Positions 52,770-60,945 of a DNA stretch of 64,000 nt are shown here, one piece after another. The notes beneath the pieces are model-generated. The model was not told the DNA's origin. It saw nothing but the letters and a program-made list of their open reading frames with translations, and did no database searches. The stretch's first letter is position 1; the number at the start of each line of letters is the position of its first letter. The stretch comes from Microbacterium testaceum StLB037. GTDB lineage: Bacteria; Actinomycetota; Actinomycetes; Actinomycetales; Microbacteriaceae. The translations under genes were made by a program, and so were the position numbers. Where the stretch lies: assembly GCF_000202635.1 (NCBI RefSeq), contig NC_015125.1, positions 1,426,001 to 1,490,000 of the forward strand, written 5' to 3'.

Positions 52770-53141
52770 ATGGCAGACGACGACCTCCCCGACTCCTTCG
52801 AGCCGGGCCTTCGCGTGCCTCCGCGACCGCATCCGCCCGCCCCGCCCGTTCCGAAGGGCGACCTCCGGGTGGCCTCGATCATCGCGATCGCCACGGGGAG
52901 CATCGTCATCGCGTGGCACATCTTCCTGGTCTCGGTCAGCGCGATCGCGGACTTCGATCAGTTCGTCTGGATCCAGCTCGGCATCTGGGCGCTCGCGCTC
53001 GTGTCGTTGGTCACCGGCATCCTGAGCCTGAACGCCCGCATGGCGCGCGAACTCGCCGCGGCCGGGTTCATCGCGGGCGTCGCGGCGGCGCTGCTGTCGC
53101 TGGGCATCGGCGTCTTCAGCGGTGCCGACTTCCTGCCCTGA
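52770..53141 (+). CDS. Small membrane protein, unknown function
   Basis: A 123-residue protein with a Pro-rich cytoplasmic N-terminus (residues 1-30, PPRPHPPAPPVP) and three transmembrane segments (about 35-55, 66-84, 95-115). No family recognised. It is convergent with a lipoprotein gene 21 bp away; a hairpin with CTGACG/CGTCAG arms (53139-53166) covers both stops. Confidence 0.75.
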   Translation: MADDDLPDSFEPGLRVPPRPHPPAPPVPKGDLRVASIIAIATGSIVIAWHIFLVSVSAIADFDQFVWIQLGIWALALVSLVTGILSLNARMARELAAAGFIAGVAAALLSLGIGVFSGADFLP

Positions 53142-53162
53142 CGGGCGTCCTGCCCCGGGGCG

Positions 53163-53660
53163 TCAGCCCGCGCACTCCTCGCTGAGCTCGGTCAGAGACC
53201 ACGCGGTGGCCGTGCGTTCGAGGTGGACCGTTCCGCAGTCGCCGTTCGCGTAGGTGACCTGCAGCGTCGCGTCGGTGGCGGTCTCGGACTCGAGGGCGAT
53301 CGAGACGTCTGCGGGCAGGCCAGCCGCGGTGTAGAGAGCCGAACTCTGACGGATGAGGGTCGCGCAATCGCCGACCTCGGTGCCGGTCGCGGCGGCGTAC
53401 TCGGCCATCATGCGCTGTTGCAGGGGCTCGGTCAGGGCTCCGCACGCGGCGACGGTGTCGGCGGAGCGCACCGCCGTCCACCATGCCTGGAAGGCCGCGA
53501 CCGGACCGTCCGCGGGCACCGGGGTGGCGGTGGCGACGGGGCTTCCCGAGGCCGACGGCGCGGCATCCGACGTCTCGTCGGGAGGCGTGGAACCGGTGCA
53601 CCCGGTGAGGGCGAGACCGGCGGCGAGCAGAGTGACGACCAGTGCGTGGGGGGATCGCAT
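53163..53660 (-). CDS. Lipoprotein, unknown function
   Basis: A 165-residue lipoprotein. The lipobox LALTGC (Cys21) precedes a Ser/Thr/Pro/Ala linker and an NTF2-like domain (FQAWWTAVRSADTVAACGALTEPL, then YANGDCGTVHLERTATAWSLTEL), with four Cys that may form two disulfides. It has no paired gene to hint at a ligand. The start is ATG 53658-53660. Confidence 0.8.
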   Translation of the reverse strand: MRSPHALVVTLLAAGLALTGCTGSTPPDETSDAAPSASGSPVATATPVPADGPVAAFQAWWTAVRSADTVAACGALTEPLQQRMMAEYAAATGTEVGDCATLIRQSSALYTAAGLPADVSIALESETATDATLQVTYANGDCGTVHLERTATAWSLTELSEECAG

Positions 53661-53763
53661 CACTCCATTGTCGCCGAGGTGGGCGCCGGCTTCACACCCC
53701 ACGCAGATCACCGCTCTGGCATCCTGCTGGGACCTCCCGCACCCAGACGAAAGGTGACCGACC

Positions 53764-54327
53764 ATGACGTCGCCCGCCCCTGCCCCGCGCATCGACCTCG
53801 TTCCGCTCGCGAGCGCCGACCGCGCCGCCTGGCTCGCCCGCATGGAGGCCGCCTTCGCCGCGGGCGTGCGCGATGCCGGACTGCAACCCGGCGAGCAGCC
53901 GATCCCGAAGGCCGCCGAGATGCAGGAGGAACTCGACGCGCCCGGCACCGAGGTGCTGCAGATCGTCCGCGACGGGGAGGTCATCGGCGGCGCGGCGATC
54001 GGCGCGCTGGATCAGGGACGCCGCAGCCTGGAGCTGCTCTTCATCGACGCGGGCCACCACGGGGGCGGCGCCGGCTCGCGCGCGTGGGAGGCCATCGAGG
54101 CCCGCTATCCCGACACGGAGGTGTGGGAGACCGACACCCCGTACTTCGACCAGCGCAACATCCACTTCTACATCAACCGCTGCGGTTTCCACGCCGTCGA
54201 GTTCTTCCACCCGGGGCACCGCCGGGAGCACGGCGACGACCGCGGCGGGAAGCCCGGTGGCGAGCACGACGGCGGTCCCGACCGGATGTTCCGCTTCGAG
54301 AAGAGGATGCCGAGCGCTCGACACTGA
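53764..54327 (+). CDS. GNAT family N-acetyltransferase
   Basis: A 187-residue GNAT protein; the acetyl-CoA loop region is FIDAGHHGGGAGSRAWEAIE, followed by INRCGFHAVEFFHPGH. Residues 150-178 are an unusual Gly/His/Asp-rich insert before the last strand. Substrate unknown. An AAAGGTGACCG precedes ATG 53764. The 230 bp after it shows no gene. Confidence 0.85.
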   Translation: MTSPAPAPRIDLVPLASADRAAWLARMEAAFAAGVRDAGLQPGEQPIPKAAEMQEELDAPGTEVLQIVRDGEVIGGAAIGALDQGRRSLELLFIDAGHHGGGAGSRAWEAIEARYPDTEVWETDTPYFDQRNIHFYINRCGFHAVEFFHPGHRREHGDDRGGKPGGEHDGGPDRMFRFEKRMPSARH

Positions 54328-54557
54328 GCAGCGCGTGGGCATACGAGGCCCGGCGCGATCATGGCCGAGCCGTCTCGCGGATTCCGGCCCCGACACGCCG
54401 CCCGCGGCCCGCCCGAACCGGCGAGGCATCCGCCGACTCCGCGCGACGGCGCGCACCGACTCCGCAGGACGGCTCGGCCCGCTCCGCCCACCCCGGCCGG
54501 ACGCCGCGCGTCGCAGCACGGCACCCGCCTGCCGACCTGCACCAGGATCCCCGCGCC

Positions 54558-55214
54558 TCACACCACCCGCGACGCCTCGATCACCATGTTCTCCGTTGAC
54601 GGCTTCCCGTCCGGTCGCTGCAGGCACGTGATGACGACGAGACGGCCCGGGGTGTCGGCCCACACGTCGGCGTCGCCCCCGATGGCGGACTTGTCGAGGG
54701 CCTCGGTCCGGTCGACGCGGTAGTCGACGCCCGCGACGGTGATGTCGGCGCCGACCGCGATGCGCGCACGACCCCGGTCCACGTCGATGAGCGCGTTCCC
54801 CGGACCGACACCTCCTCCCCGCAGGGAGTGCATCACGACGAACACGGTTCCGGATGCCGCGTCGGCGGGCGCGACGCCGAGATTGCGCACCCAGTACGCC
54901 GAGGTGAACCCCGGCGGTTCCAGCACGTCATCCACCACGTTCACCGCCCCGAGGGGGACGTCGAGTCCCACCGACGGAGCCGAGACACGGCCGACGCCGT
55001 CGGGCGTCGCGGATGCGCTCGGCGCCGGCGTCGAACCGTCGACCTGCACGGGGCGCCCCGCCAGGTCGAGCGGCGCGAACGAGGCCTCAGCCTCGACGGA
55101 CGGCATCCCGGGCGTCTGCGACAGGATGACGCCGCCGGTGATCAGGCCGAGCGCCACGACCACCGCGGTGGCGGCGAGGATGTCCCCTCGCCGCCACCGC
55201 CGCAGAATCCGCAT
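54558..55214 (-). CDS. Class F sortase
   Basis: A 218-residue sortase. An N-terminal transmembrane anchor (about 12-33) precedes a Pro/Ser linker and the sortase barrel with catalytic His129 (VVMHSLRGG), Cys197 (VVITCLQR) and a following Arg200. Class F enzymes attach surface proteins through LPxTG-like signals. It starts immediately after the stop of a secreted phosphatase gene (TGAATG), so they form an operon, but that protein has no clear LPxTG signal. Confidence 0.88.
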   Translation of the reverse strand: MRILRRWRRGDILAATAVVVALGLITGGVILSQTPGMPSVEAEASFAPLDLAGRPVQVDGSTPAPSASATPDGVGRVSAPSVGLDVPLGAVNVVDDVLEPPGFTSAYWVRNLGVAPADAASGTVFVVMHSLRGGGVGPGNALIDVDRGRARIAVGADITVAGVDYRVDRTEALDKSAIGGDADVWADTPGRLVVITCLQRPDGKPSTENMVIEASRVV

Positions 55215-56720
55215 TCAGCGAGCCCGACGTGCCCGGGCCACACGCAGGACGACCACCGCCGCCAGCAGCATGACCCCGAGAGCGCCGAGGGCGATTCCCG
55301 GCCAGGGCGCGGGCTGCGCGGGCTGCGCGAGCAGCGTTCCGCCCGTCGCGACCGAGGGGCCGGCCGCCGCGGTCGTGCCGACGGTCGCGGCGCTCACGGT
55401 GATCGGCAGCGCCGCGCTGACGGCGTTCCCCTGCGCGTCCGCCAGGAACAGCGTGTGCGCGCCGGTCGCGAGAGAAGCCGGCAGGGTGAGGTCGGCCGCG
55501 ACCGATCCGTCGGCCGCGGCGGTCACCCGACCGATGACCGTCGGGGTGGAGTGCACAACGACGTCGTACGACGCCCCGGCGGCGAAGCCCGCCCCGCTGA
55601 GGTGCACGCTCGAGCCGACCACGAGGTCGGTCCCCCCGGCGAGGGTGAGCGCGGGGGCGGACACGGCGACCGTGTAGACCTTCGTCGTGGTGCCGTCCTG
55701 CGCCGTGATGGTGATCGTGGCGGTCTGTCCCGAGACGGTGACCGCCGAGGTGGCGGCGGCGCTCGAGGTCGTCACCTGGACATCGGATGCCGCGAGCGCG
55801 GCGATCGGCACCGTCACGGTCGCACCCCCGGCGGTGGCCGCCGTATCGAGGGGAACGTCGACTCCGCCGACGCGGATCGCGGAGGCGGTGGCGTCGTTCG
55901 AGACGAGGAACCGGGTGCGGAGAGCGGCCGCTTCGTCGGCGGACACCCCGATGGTCTTCGCGATGTAGGCGTCGAGGCCGCCGTACTTCTTCGCGACGTC
56001 CCCCTCGAAGGTGCCCTGCAGCAGGTCGGGCGTCGCCCAGGTGACCCCGAGCTGCGTGTTCGACAGCAGGTAGTCGTGCAGGATGTCGGGGCTGCTTACG
56101 CCGAGGATGCGGTACAGCAGGTCCAGCACGGTGCCCGTGCGGTCCATGCCGTGCGAGCAATGGATGAGGACGGTGCCCGAGGTGTGCGTCGAGAGCAGCT
56201 CGAGGATCTGCGCGTAGGCGCTGACCATGACACCGGGCGACGACGGGCTCTCGTACCCCTTGTCGACGAGGTCGTGGTACATCGCCGTGTCGTCGTTGTA
56301 GTTGCCGTCGCTGCCGAACATCGAGATGTTCACCGTCTGCGCTCCGGGGATCGCGACGTCGGGCTTGGCGGCGACCTGGGCGGGAGTGCGTAGGTCGATG
56401 ACGAGGTCGACGTGGTATTCGCTGGCGAGGGTCTGGGCCCCGGCGGAGGTGATCTTGTCGAGCGACTCGGTGCGCAGCAGTCGCGACGCGTTCACGGTCT
56501 GCCCCGCGGCTCCGGTGAACGAGCCGAGCTCGCGGCCGTTGACGAGCCCGGGCACGTCGGTGATCGCGTGGTCCTGCGCGGTGAGCGCGGGCTGCAGCGC
56601 GGGATCGGCGGCGGCGTTCGCGGCGCTGGCGCCGAAACCGAGGGTGCCGAGGGTCGCGGTGGCGACGAGAGCGGCGGAGAGCAAGCGCGCGGATGGCGCG
56701 CGGCGGGGGCGGGAGTTCAC
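55215..56720 (-). CDS. Secreted tyrosine-protein phosphatase with membrane-anchored tail
   Basis: A 501-residue exported protein. A signal peptide (about 1-37) precedes a Tyr phosphatase domain (about 48-265) with the catalytic loop HCSHGMDRTG (Cys188, Arg194), as in the PtpB/LipA (Y_phosphatase3) group. Two Ig-like or MBG-like beta modules follow (about 280-460). A C-terminal transmembrane helix (about 470-493) ends in RVARARRAR. This is a sorting-signal layout, but the expected LPxTG is absent: the sequence reads LLAQPAQPAPWPG. The start is GTG 56718-56720. Confidence 0.87.
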   Translation of the reverse strand: MNSRPRRAPSARLLSAALVATATLGTLGFGASAANAAADPALQPALTAQDHAITDVPGLVNGRELGSFTGAAGQTVNASRLLRTESLDKITSAGAQTLASEYHVDLVIDLRTPAQVAAKPDVAIPGAQTVNISMFGSDGNYNDDTAMYHDLVDKGYESPSSPGVMVSAYAQILELLSTHTSGTVLIHCSHGMDRTGTVLDLLYRILGVSSPDILHDYLLSNTQLGVTWATPDLLQGTFEGDVAKKYGGLDAYIAKTIGVSADEAAALRTRFLVSNDATASAIRVGGVDVPLDTAATAGGATVTVPIAALAASDVQVTTSSAAATSAVTVSGQTATITITAQDGTTTKVYTVAVSAPALTLAGGTDLVVGSSVHLSGAGFAAGASYDVVVHSTPTVIGRVTAAADGSVAADLTLPASLATGAHTLFLADAQGNAVSAALPITVSAATVGTTAAAGPSVATGGTLLAQPAQPAPWPGIALGALGVMLLAAVVVLRVARARRAR

Positions 56721-56874
56721 GGTCGTCCTCAGGGGTGGGGGTTCGGATGTGCGGCGACGCCCGGAGGCGCTCCGAACGTGACGGTCCCACCCCGAGGTGA
56801 AGGGTCCGAGAACGGTTCGACCCCGGGACGGAACCGACGCTGAGGAGTTCGATCAGAGAACGCGATGAGTCGGC

Positions 56875-57972
56875 TCAGAGGCCCGTCCGCGGAGCCGGCG
56901 CAGGCCCGACGTACCGCGCCGACGGGCGGATGATCTTCGGGTCGCGCGCCTGCTCCAGCACGTGGGCCGTCCAGCCGATCGTGCGCGCGAGCGCGAAGGT
57001 GGGCGTGAACAGGTGACGCGGGATTCCGCACTGCTCCATGACGACGGCCGCGTAGAACTCGACGTTCGCGTGCAGGGGGCGGTCGGGGCGGTACTCCGCC
57101 AGTTGCCGCTCGGCCTCCTCCTGGAAGGCCAGCGCCTGCGCGACGCGGTCTCCGCCCAGGCCGCGCGCAACCTCGCGCAGGAGCTCTGAACGCGGATCGG
57201 CCGTCCGATACACCGCGTGTCCGAACCCCATCAGCCGGCGTCCCGCCGCGAGTTCCCCGGCGATCCAGCTCTCCGGGTCGGCCCCGGCGCGATCGAGGCT
57301 GTCGAGCGCCCGCGCGGGAGCTCCCCCGTGCAGAGGTCCGGACAGAGCGCCGACGGCGCCGGTGAGACAGGATGCCATGTCGGCCCCCGTCGACGCGATG
57401 ACCCGGGCCGTGAACGTCGAGGCGTTGAAGCCGTGGTCCATCGCCGCGATGAGGTAGGCCGACAGCGCGCGCTCGTGCGCGGCGTCGGGCGCGACCCCGG
57501 TGACCCGTTCGAGGTAGTCGGCGACGACGCCACCCCCGGCCCCGGATCCTCCGCCGGCGAGAGCGGCCGGCGCCATCGCGGCGAAGGCGATCGCCTCGCC
57601 GAGCCGCTCCTCCTCGCCGAGGTCGTAGAGCGGCGACGACCGGCGGACGGATGCCGCGAGCGTCCACACCGCGCGGAGGCGCGCGAGCGGCTGCGCGGTG
57701 TGGTCCGCGACCGCGGCGAGGAGGTCCGGCATCCGGGGGTCCGTCCGAACGTTCGCGAGGCGTTCGGCGAAGGCGGCCGATGCGGCGGCGTCGGGGAGCT
57801 CGCGCACGACGAGCAGGTGCCAGACGTCCTCGAACGATCGCTCGCGGGCCAGGTCGGTGGCCGAGTGACCGCGGTAGTGGTAGAAGCCGGCGTCGCCGTT
57901 GACATCGCTGATGGCGGTCTCGGCGGCGACGACGCCGTTGAGTCCGCGGGGCACATCGATCAGGTCGCTCAT
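56875..57972 (-). CDS. Citrate synthase (citrate synthase 2/CitA type)
   Basis: A 365-residue citrate synthase-fold enzyme. Active-site residues are His215 (PLHGG), His252 (GFGHAVYR) and Glu305 (NVEFYAA) where classical enzymes have Asp; Glu is usual in the actinobacterial CitA subgroup. It condenses acetyl-CoA (or a propionyl analogue) with oxaloacetate. It is divergent from an HTH-citrate synthase fusion, with 52 bp between, that probably regulates it. Confidence 0.88.
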   Translation of the reverse strand: MSDLIDVPRGLNGVVAAETAISDVNGDAGFYHYRGHSATDLARERSFEDVWHLLVVRELPDAAASAAFAERLANVRTDPRMPDLLAAVADHTAQPLARLRAVWTLAASVRRSSPLYDLGEEERLGEAIAFAAMAPAALAGGGSGAGGGVVADYLERVTGVAPDAAHERALSAYLIAAMDHGFNASTFTARVIASTGADMASCLTGAVGALSGPLHGGAPARALDSLDRAGADPESWIAGELAAGRRLMGFGHAVYRTADPRSELLREVARGLGGDRVAQALAFQEEAERQLAEYRPDRPLHANVEFYAAVVMEQCGIPRHLFTPTFALARTIGWTAHVLEQARDPKIIRPSARYVGPAPAPRTGL

Positions 57973-58004
57973 GCGCTCAGTGTGCGAACATGACCGCAAC
58001 AGCG

Positions 58005-58023
58005 TCAACGTTGATCGGATCAA
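58005..58023. promoter_or_regulatory. Palindromes between the divergent citrate synthase genes
   Basis: TCAACGTTGA (58005-58014) is a perfect palindrome, overlapped by TTGATCGGATCAA (58011-58023), a second dyad that touches the start codon of the fusion gene. Both are candidate binding sites for the HTH of the fusion protein. Confidence 0.6.
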
Positions 58024-58024
58024 T

Positions 58025-59203
58025 ATGGCATCCCCGCTCCCCCGCCTCACGGCCGCCCAGGTCGCCGCCCGCCTCGGCGTCAAGCCGCAGACGGTGTACG
58101 CGTACGTCTCGCGCGGCCTCCTCCGCCGCGAGCGCGACGCGCACGGCTCGACATTCGACGCGCTCGAGGTCGAGACGTTCGCCGGGGCGCGCCGCCGCGC
58201 CGCGCCGGCGGTCGTCCACCCGACCACGGGGATGCCTCTCGCCGTCGTGCACACCGATATCGCCGACATCGAGGACGGCGAGCTGCTGTACCGCGGCCGC
58301 CGCGCCCGTGATCTCACCGAGCGCCCGTTCGCCGAGATCGTGGAGTGGCTCTGGGAGTCCGAGCGCGAGAACGCCCCCGATCCCGCGATCGGCAGCGCGA
58401 GGGAGATGGTCGCGGCGCTCCCTCCGCACGCGGGCGCCATGGATCGACTGCGCGCGGCCCTGACCGGCTTCGCCGCCGACGATCCCCTCCGCCACGACGC
58501 CTCCCCGGCCACCCTGCACCGCATCGGGTGGACCCTGCTCACGGGCCTGCCCGTCGCTCTCGGCGGCGACCCCCATCACGACATCGCCCGATCGCTCGTC
58601 AGCGCCTGGCGCGCGCCCGTCGACGACGCCACCGTCGCCGCCGTCAACGCCGCCCTCATCCTGCTCATCGACCACGACCTGGCGGTGTCGACCTTCGCCG
58701 CGCGCGTGGCCGCCTCGGCGCGGGCCGACGGGTACGCGGCGGTGAGCGCCGCCCTCGGCGCGGCGGACTCCCCGCTGCACATCTCGGCGGCGGCGCGGAC
58801 GGCACGCCTGTTCGCGCGCGTACGACGGGGCCTCGAACCCGAGCGGGCCCTGACCGAAGCGCTGCAGGACGGCAACGGCATCCCGGGCTTCGGTCACCCG
58901 CTCTACCCCGGGATCGACGACCGGGCCGACGCCCTGTTCTCGTTCGTCGCGCGTCTTCCCGACGGGGAGCCGACGATGGATGCCGTGCGCCGCCTCAGCG
59001 ACGTCGTCGCCGACCGCACGCGCCTGCGGCCGAACGTGGATCTCGCGCTGGCGGCACTGGCATCCGGAGCCCGGCTTCCCGACGAGGCCGCGAGCACGAT
59101 CTTCGTCGTGGGACGCCTCGCGGGCTGGATCGCGCACATCCGGGCCGAGTACGCGGAGCGGCCGATGCGCCTGCGCCCCCGGGGCGAGTACGTGGGGCGG
59201 TGA
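58025..59203 (+). CDS. HTH-citrate synthase fusion protein
   Basis: A 392-residue protein. A MerR/excisionase-like helix-turn-helix (about 8-33, LTAAQVAARLGVKPQTVYAYVSRGLL) is fused to a citrate synthase fold. The active-site residues are kept: His252 (SPLHIS), His291 (GFGHPLYPG) and Asp339 (NVDL), so it may bind oxaloacetate or acyl-CoA or even catalyse. The simplest view is a regulator of the divergent citrate synthase gene using its own enzyme domain as sensor. ATG 58025 has no SD, so it may be leaderless. Confidence 0.87.
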   Translation: MASPLPRLTAAQVAARLGVKPQTVYAYVSRGLLRRERDAHGSTFDALEVETFAGARRRAAPAVVHPTTGMPLAVVHTDIADIEDGELLYRGRRARDLTERPFAEIVEWLWESERENAPDPAIGSAREMVAALPPHAGAMDRLRAALTGFAADDPLRHDASPATLHRIGWTLLTGLPVALGGDPHHDIARSLVSAWRAPVDDATVAAVNAALILLIDHDLAVSTFAARVAASARADGYAAVSAALGAADSPLHISAAARTARLFARVRRGLEPERALTEALQDGNGIPGFGHPLYPGIDDRADALFSFVARLPDGEPTMDAVRRLSDVVADRTRLRPNVDLALAALASGARLPDEAASTIFVVGRLAGWIAHIRAEYAERPMRLRPRGEYVGR

Positions 59204-59266
59204 GGCGCGCCCTTCGGACGAGCTTCCAGCGGCCGAGAGGTGAAATCGGCACCCGCAGCCCTCGAT

Positions 59267-59286
59267 CTAGCCAGCTGCCTGGCTAG
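59267..59286 (+). promoter_or_regulatory. Operator of the Phd/PIN toxin-antitoxin operon
   Basis: CTAGCCAG and CTGGCTAG (59267-59274, 59279-59286) form a perfect 8-bp dyad with a CTGC centre, 9 bp before ATG 59296. The position suits autoregulation by the antitoxin complex. Confidence 0.65.
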
Positions 59287-59295
59287 GTTGCCGGC

Positions 59296-59547
59296 ATGAT
59301 GTACAACGTCCTCGAAGCGCGGAACAACCTGTCGAAGCTCATCGCCGATGCCGAGTCGGGGGCCGAGGTGACGATCGCGCGGCGCGGCGTCCCGGTTGCG
59401 CGGCTGGTGCCGATCGATGACGCACGGCCGCGTCCGCGAAACGCCTTCGCGAAGTGGCTTCAGGAACATCCTCTGACGCCCGAACAAGCCAGGCCCGTCA
59501 ACGAGATCGAGGCGATCGTCGCGGAGAACCGAGCCTCCGGGGCGTGA
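59296..59547 (+). CDS. Phd/VapB-type antitoxin
   Basis: An 83-residue antitoxin. The N-terminal Phd/YefM DNA-binding domain (MYNVLEARNNLSKLIADAESGAEVTIARRGVPVARLVPI) is followed by a toxin-binding tail. Two adjacent ATGs (59296 and 59299) could start. Its stop overlaps the toxin GTG (GTGA). Confidence 0.88.
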   Translation: MMYNVLEARNNLSKLIADAESGAEVTIARRGVPVARLVPIDDARPRPRNAFAKWLQEHPLTPEQARPVNEIEAIVAENRASGA

Positions 59548-59939
59548 TCTACGTCGACAGTTGCCTGGTGATCTACGCCGTCGAGCGCGACGACCACGTC
59601 GGCGAGCGTGCGCGCTCGGCCCTCGCCGAAGCGGAGGAACCGATTGCGACCAGCCCGTTGGCTGTTCTCGAATCGCTCGTCGGGCCGATGCGAGATGCCG
59701 ATGCCGAGGCACAGCTGCGCATGTGGACCGCCTTCGACGCGTTCGAGCTGCTCCCGGTGGAACCGGATGCCTACCTCGACGCGGCGCTGCTGCGTGCCCG
59801 GTATCGGGGTCTGCGAACAGCGGATGCTCTTCATCTCGGGATCGCACGCCAGGCGGGATGCACGGCGTTCTGGACGAACGACGCGCGGCTGCACGCGGCA
59901 TCCGGCGGTCTCGCGGTCGACGTGATCGGCCGGAGCTAA
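59544..59939 (+). CDS. vapC: PIN-domain toxin (VapC type)
   Basis: A 131-residue PIN RNase. The four acidic residues that bind magnesium are present: Asp5 (YVDSC), Glu43 (VLESL), Asp94 (RTADALHLG) and Asp113 (TNDARL). It cuts RNA when freed from the upstream antitoxin. GTG 59544 overlaps the antitoxin stop. It is convergent with the mobA-type gene. Confidence 0.9.
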   Translation: MIYVDSCLVIYAVERDDHVGERARSALAEAEEPIATSPLAVLESLVGPMRDADAEAQLRMWTAFDAFELLPVEPDAYLDAALLRARYRGLRTADALHLGIARQAGCTAFWTNDARLHAASGGLAVDVIGRS

Positions 59940-59943
59940 CGAC

Positions 59944-60825
59944 TCAGCGGTTCTCCCACCCACGGGCCATCTCGACCACCGCCGCCACCGCGGCCTGGGT
60001 GTCGGAGGGCGAGCCGCCGGCGCGACCGGCGACGAGCCCCGCGACGAACGCGCTCAGCGGAGCGGCCGGGCGGGCCACGCCGTTCGCGACGTCGCGCGCG
60101 AGATCGAGGATCAGCGAGATGGGGATGTCGCCCTCGCTCAGGCCGAAGCGCTCGGCGAGGGCGGCGCTCCACTCGTTCAGGGCCTCGGGCGGCAGGGTGC
60201 GGGACTCGGTCATGGCTCCTCCTCGGGCTGTTCGAAGATCGTCCCACGTGTCGACGTCGCGCGTCAGGGCCGGGTTGACGGCGACCGGCTCGATGCGCAG
60301 CCCGCCGAGCAGCGCACGCATCGCGGCATCCCGTCCTCGATCGGGGAGACCGGATGCCGCCGCCCTCAGCGCCGCAGTCCGGTACCGCCCGATGAGCCAC
60401 TGACGCCGACCATCGTCGAGGCACGCCCCGTCGACGCCCGTCGGGAGCGGGTCGGGCAGGGCCGCCACGGCCGGGCCGGCTGTCGGCAGGTCGCAGGCGA
60501 GGACGAAGACCTCGGCGGCGTCCACGTCGGCGAGAGCCGCGATGAGGGCGGCGACCGGGCCGCCGAAGGGCGGGTCCTCGCGGGTCCACGTGACGGCGAG
60601 GTCGTCGTCGAGTCTCGGACCGACGACCACGATCTTCCGCGCGCCGCCCGCGCGGACCGCGTCGAATCCCGCGCGCAGCAGTGTTCGACCGTTGACCTCG
60701 AAGAGCGGTTTGGCGGCGCCGTCCACGCGCGACGCGCGGCCCCCGGCGAGCAGGATCGCGTCGACGGTCACCGCCGCGTCTTCCGTCACCGCCCCGTCTT
60801 CCGTCACCACCGCGCCACCCGACAC
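59944..60825 (-). CDS. MobA-like molybdenum cofactor nucleotidyltransferase fused to DUF6457
   Basis: A protein of about 293 residues. Residues about 20-205 form a MobA-type nucleotidyltransferase (AILLAGGRASRVDGAAKPLF and PFGGPVAALIAAL), and about 207-293 form a helical domain (PEALNEWSAALAERFGL, AAVVEMARGWENR) matching the actinobacterial DUF6457. MobA attaches GMP to molybdopterin. The start is uncertain: GTG 60825 or 60828 follows GGGAG, but codons to about 60771 are repeat-derived (AVVTEDGAVTEDAAVTVDA), and GTG 60771 is another option. moeA lies next upstream. Confidence 0.75.
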   Translation of the reverse strand: MSGGAVVTEDGAVTEDAAVTVDAILLAGGRASRVDGAAKPLFEVNGRTLLRAGFDAVRAGGARKIVVVGPRLDDDLAVTWTREDPPFGGPVAALIAALADVDAAEVFVLACDLPTAGPAVAALPDPLPTGVDGACLDDGRRQWLIGRYRTAALRAAASGLPDRGRDAAMRALLGGLRIEPVAVNPALTRDVDTWDDLRTARGGAMTESRTLPPEALNEWSAALAERFGLSEGDIPISLILDLARDVANGVARPAAPLSAFVAGLVAGRAGGSPSDTQAAVAAVVEMARGWENR

Positions 60826-60945
60826 CACCGCGCTCCCGTCACCGCCGCGTCACCCGACACCGCCGCGCTCCCGTCACCGCCGCGTCACCCGTCACCACCG
60901 GGCCACCCGACGCCGCCACCACCGCGTCCCGTGACGCCCTCACCA
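60770..60945. repeat. GTCACC minisatellite at the mobA start
   Basis: A degenerate CGTCACCGCCGC tract. A 35-bp unit is tandemly duplicated at 60821-60855 and 60856-60890 with one difference, and shorter CGTCTTCCGTCACCGCC units occur at 60775-60800. It spans the N-terminal codons of the MobA fusion and the end of moeA. Confidence 0.8.

Noticed and set aside
60770..60945. CRISPR array
   Set aside because: Tandem units abut without unique spacers and are degenerate; no cas genes are nearby.
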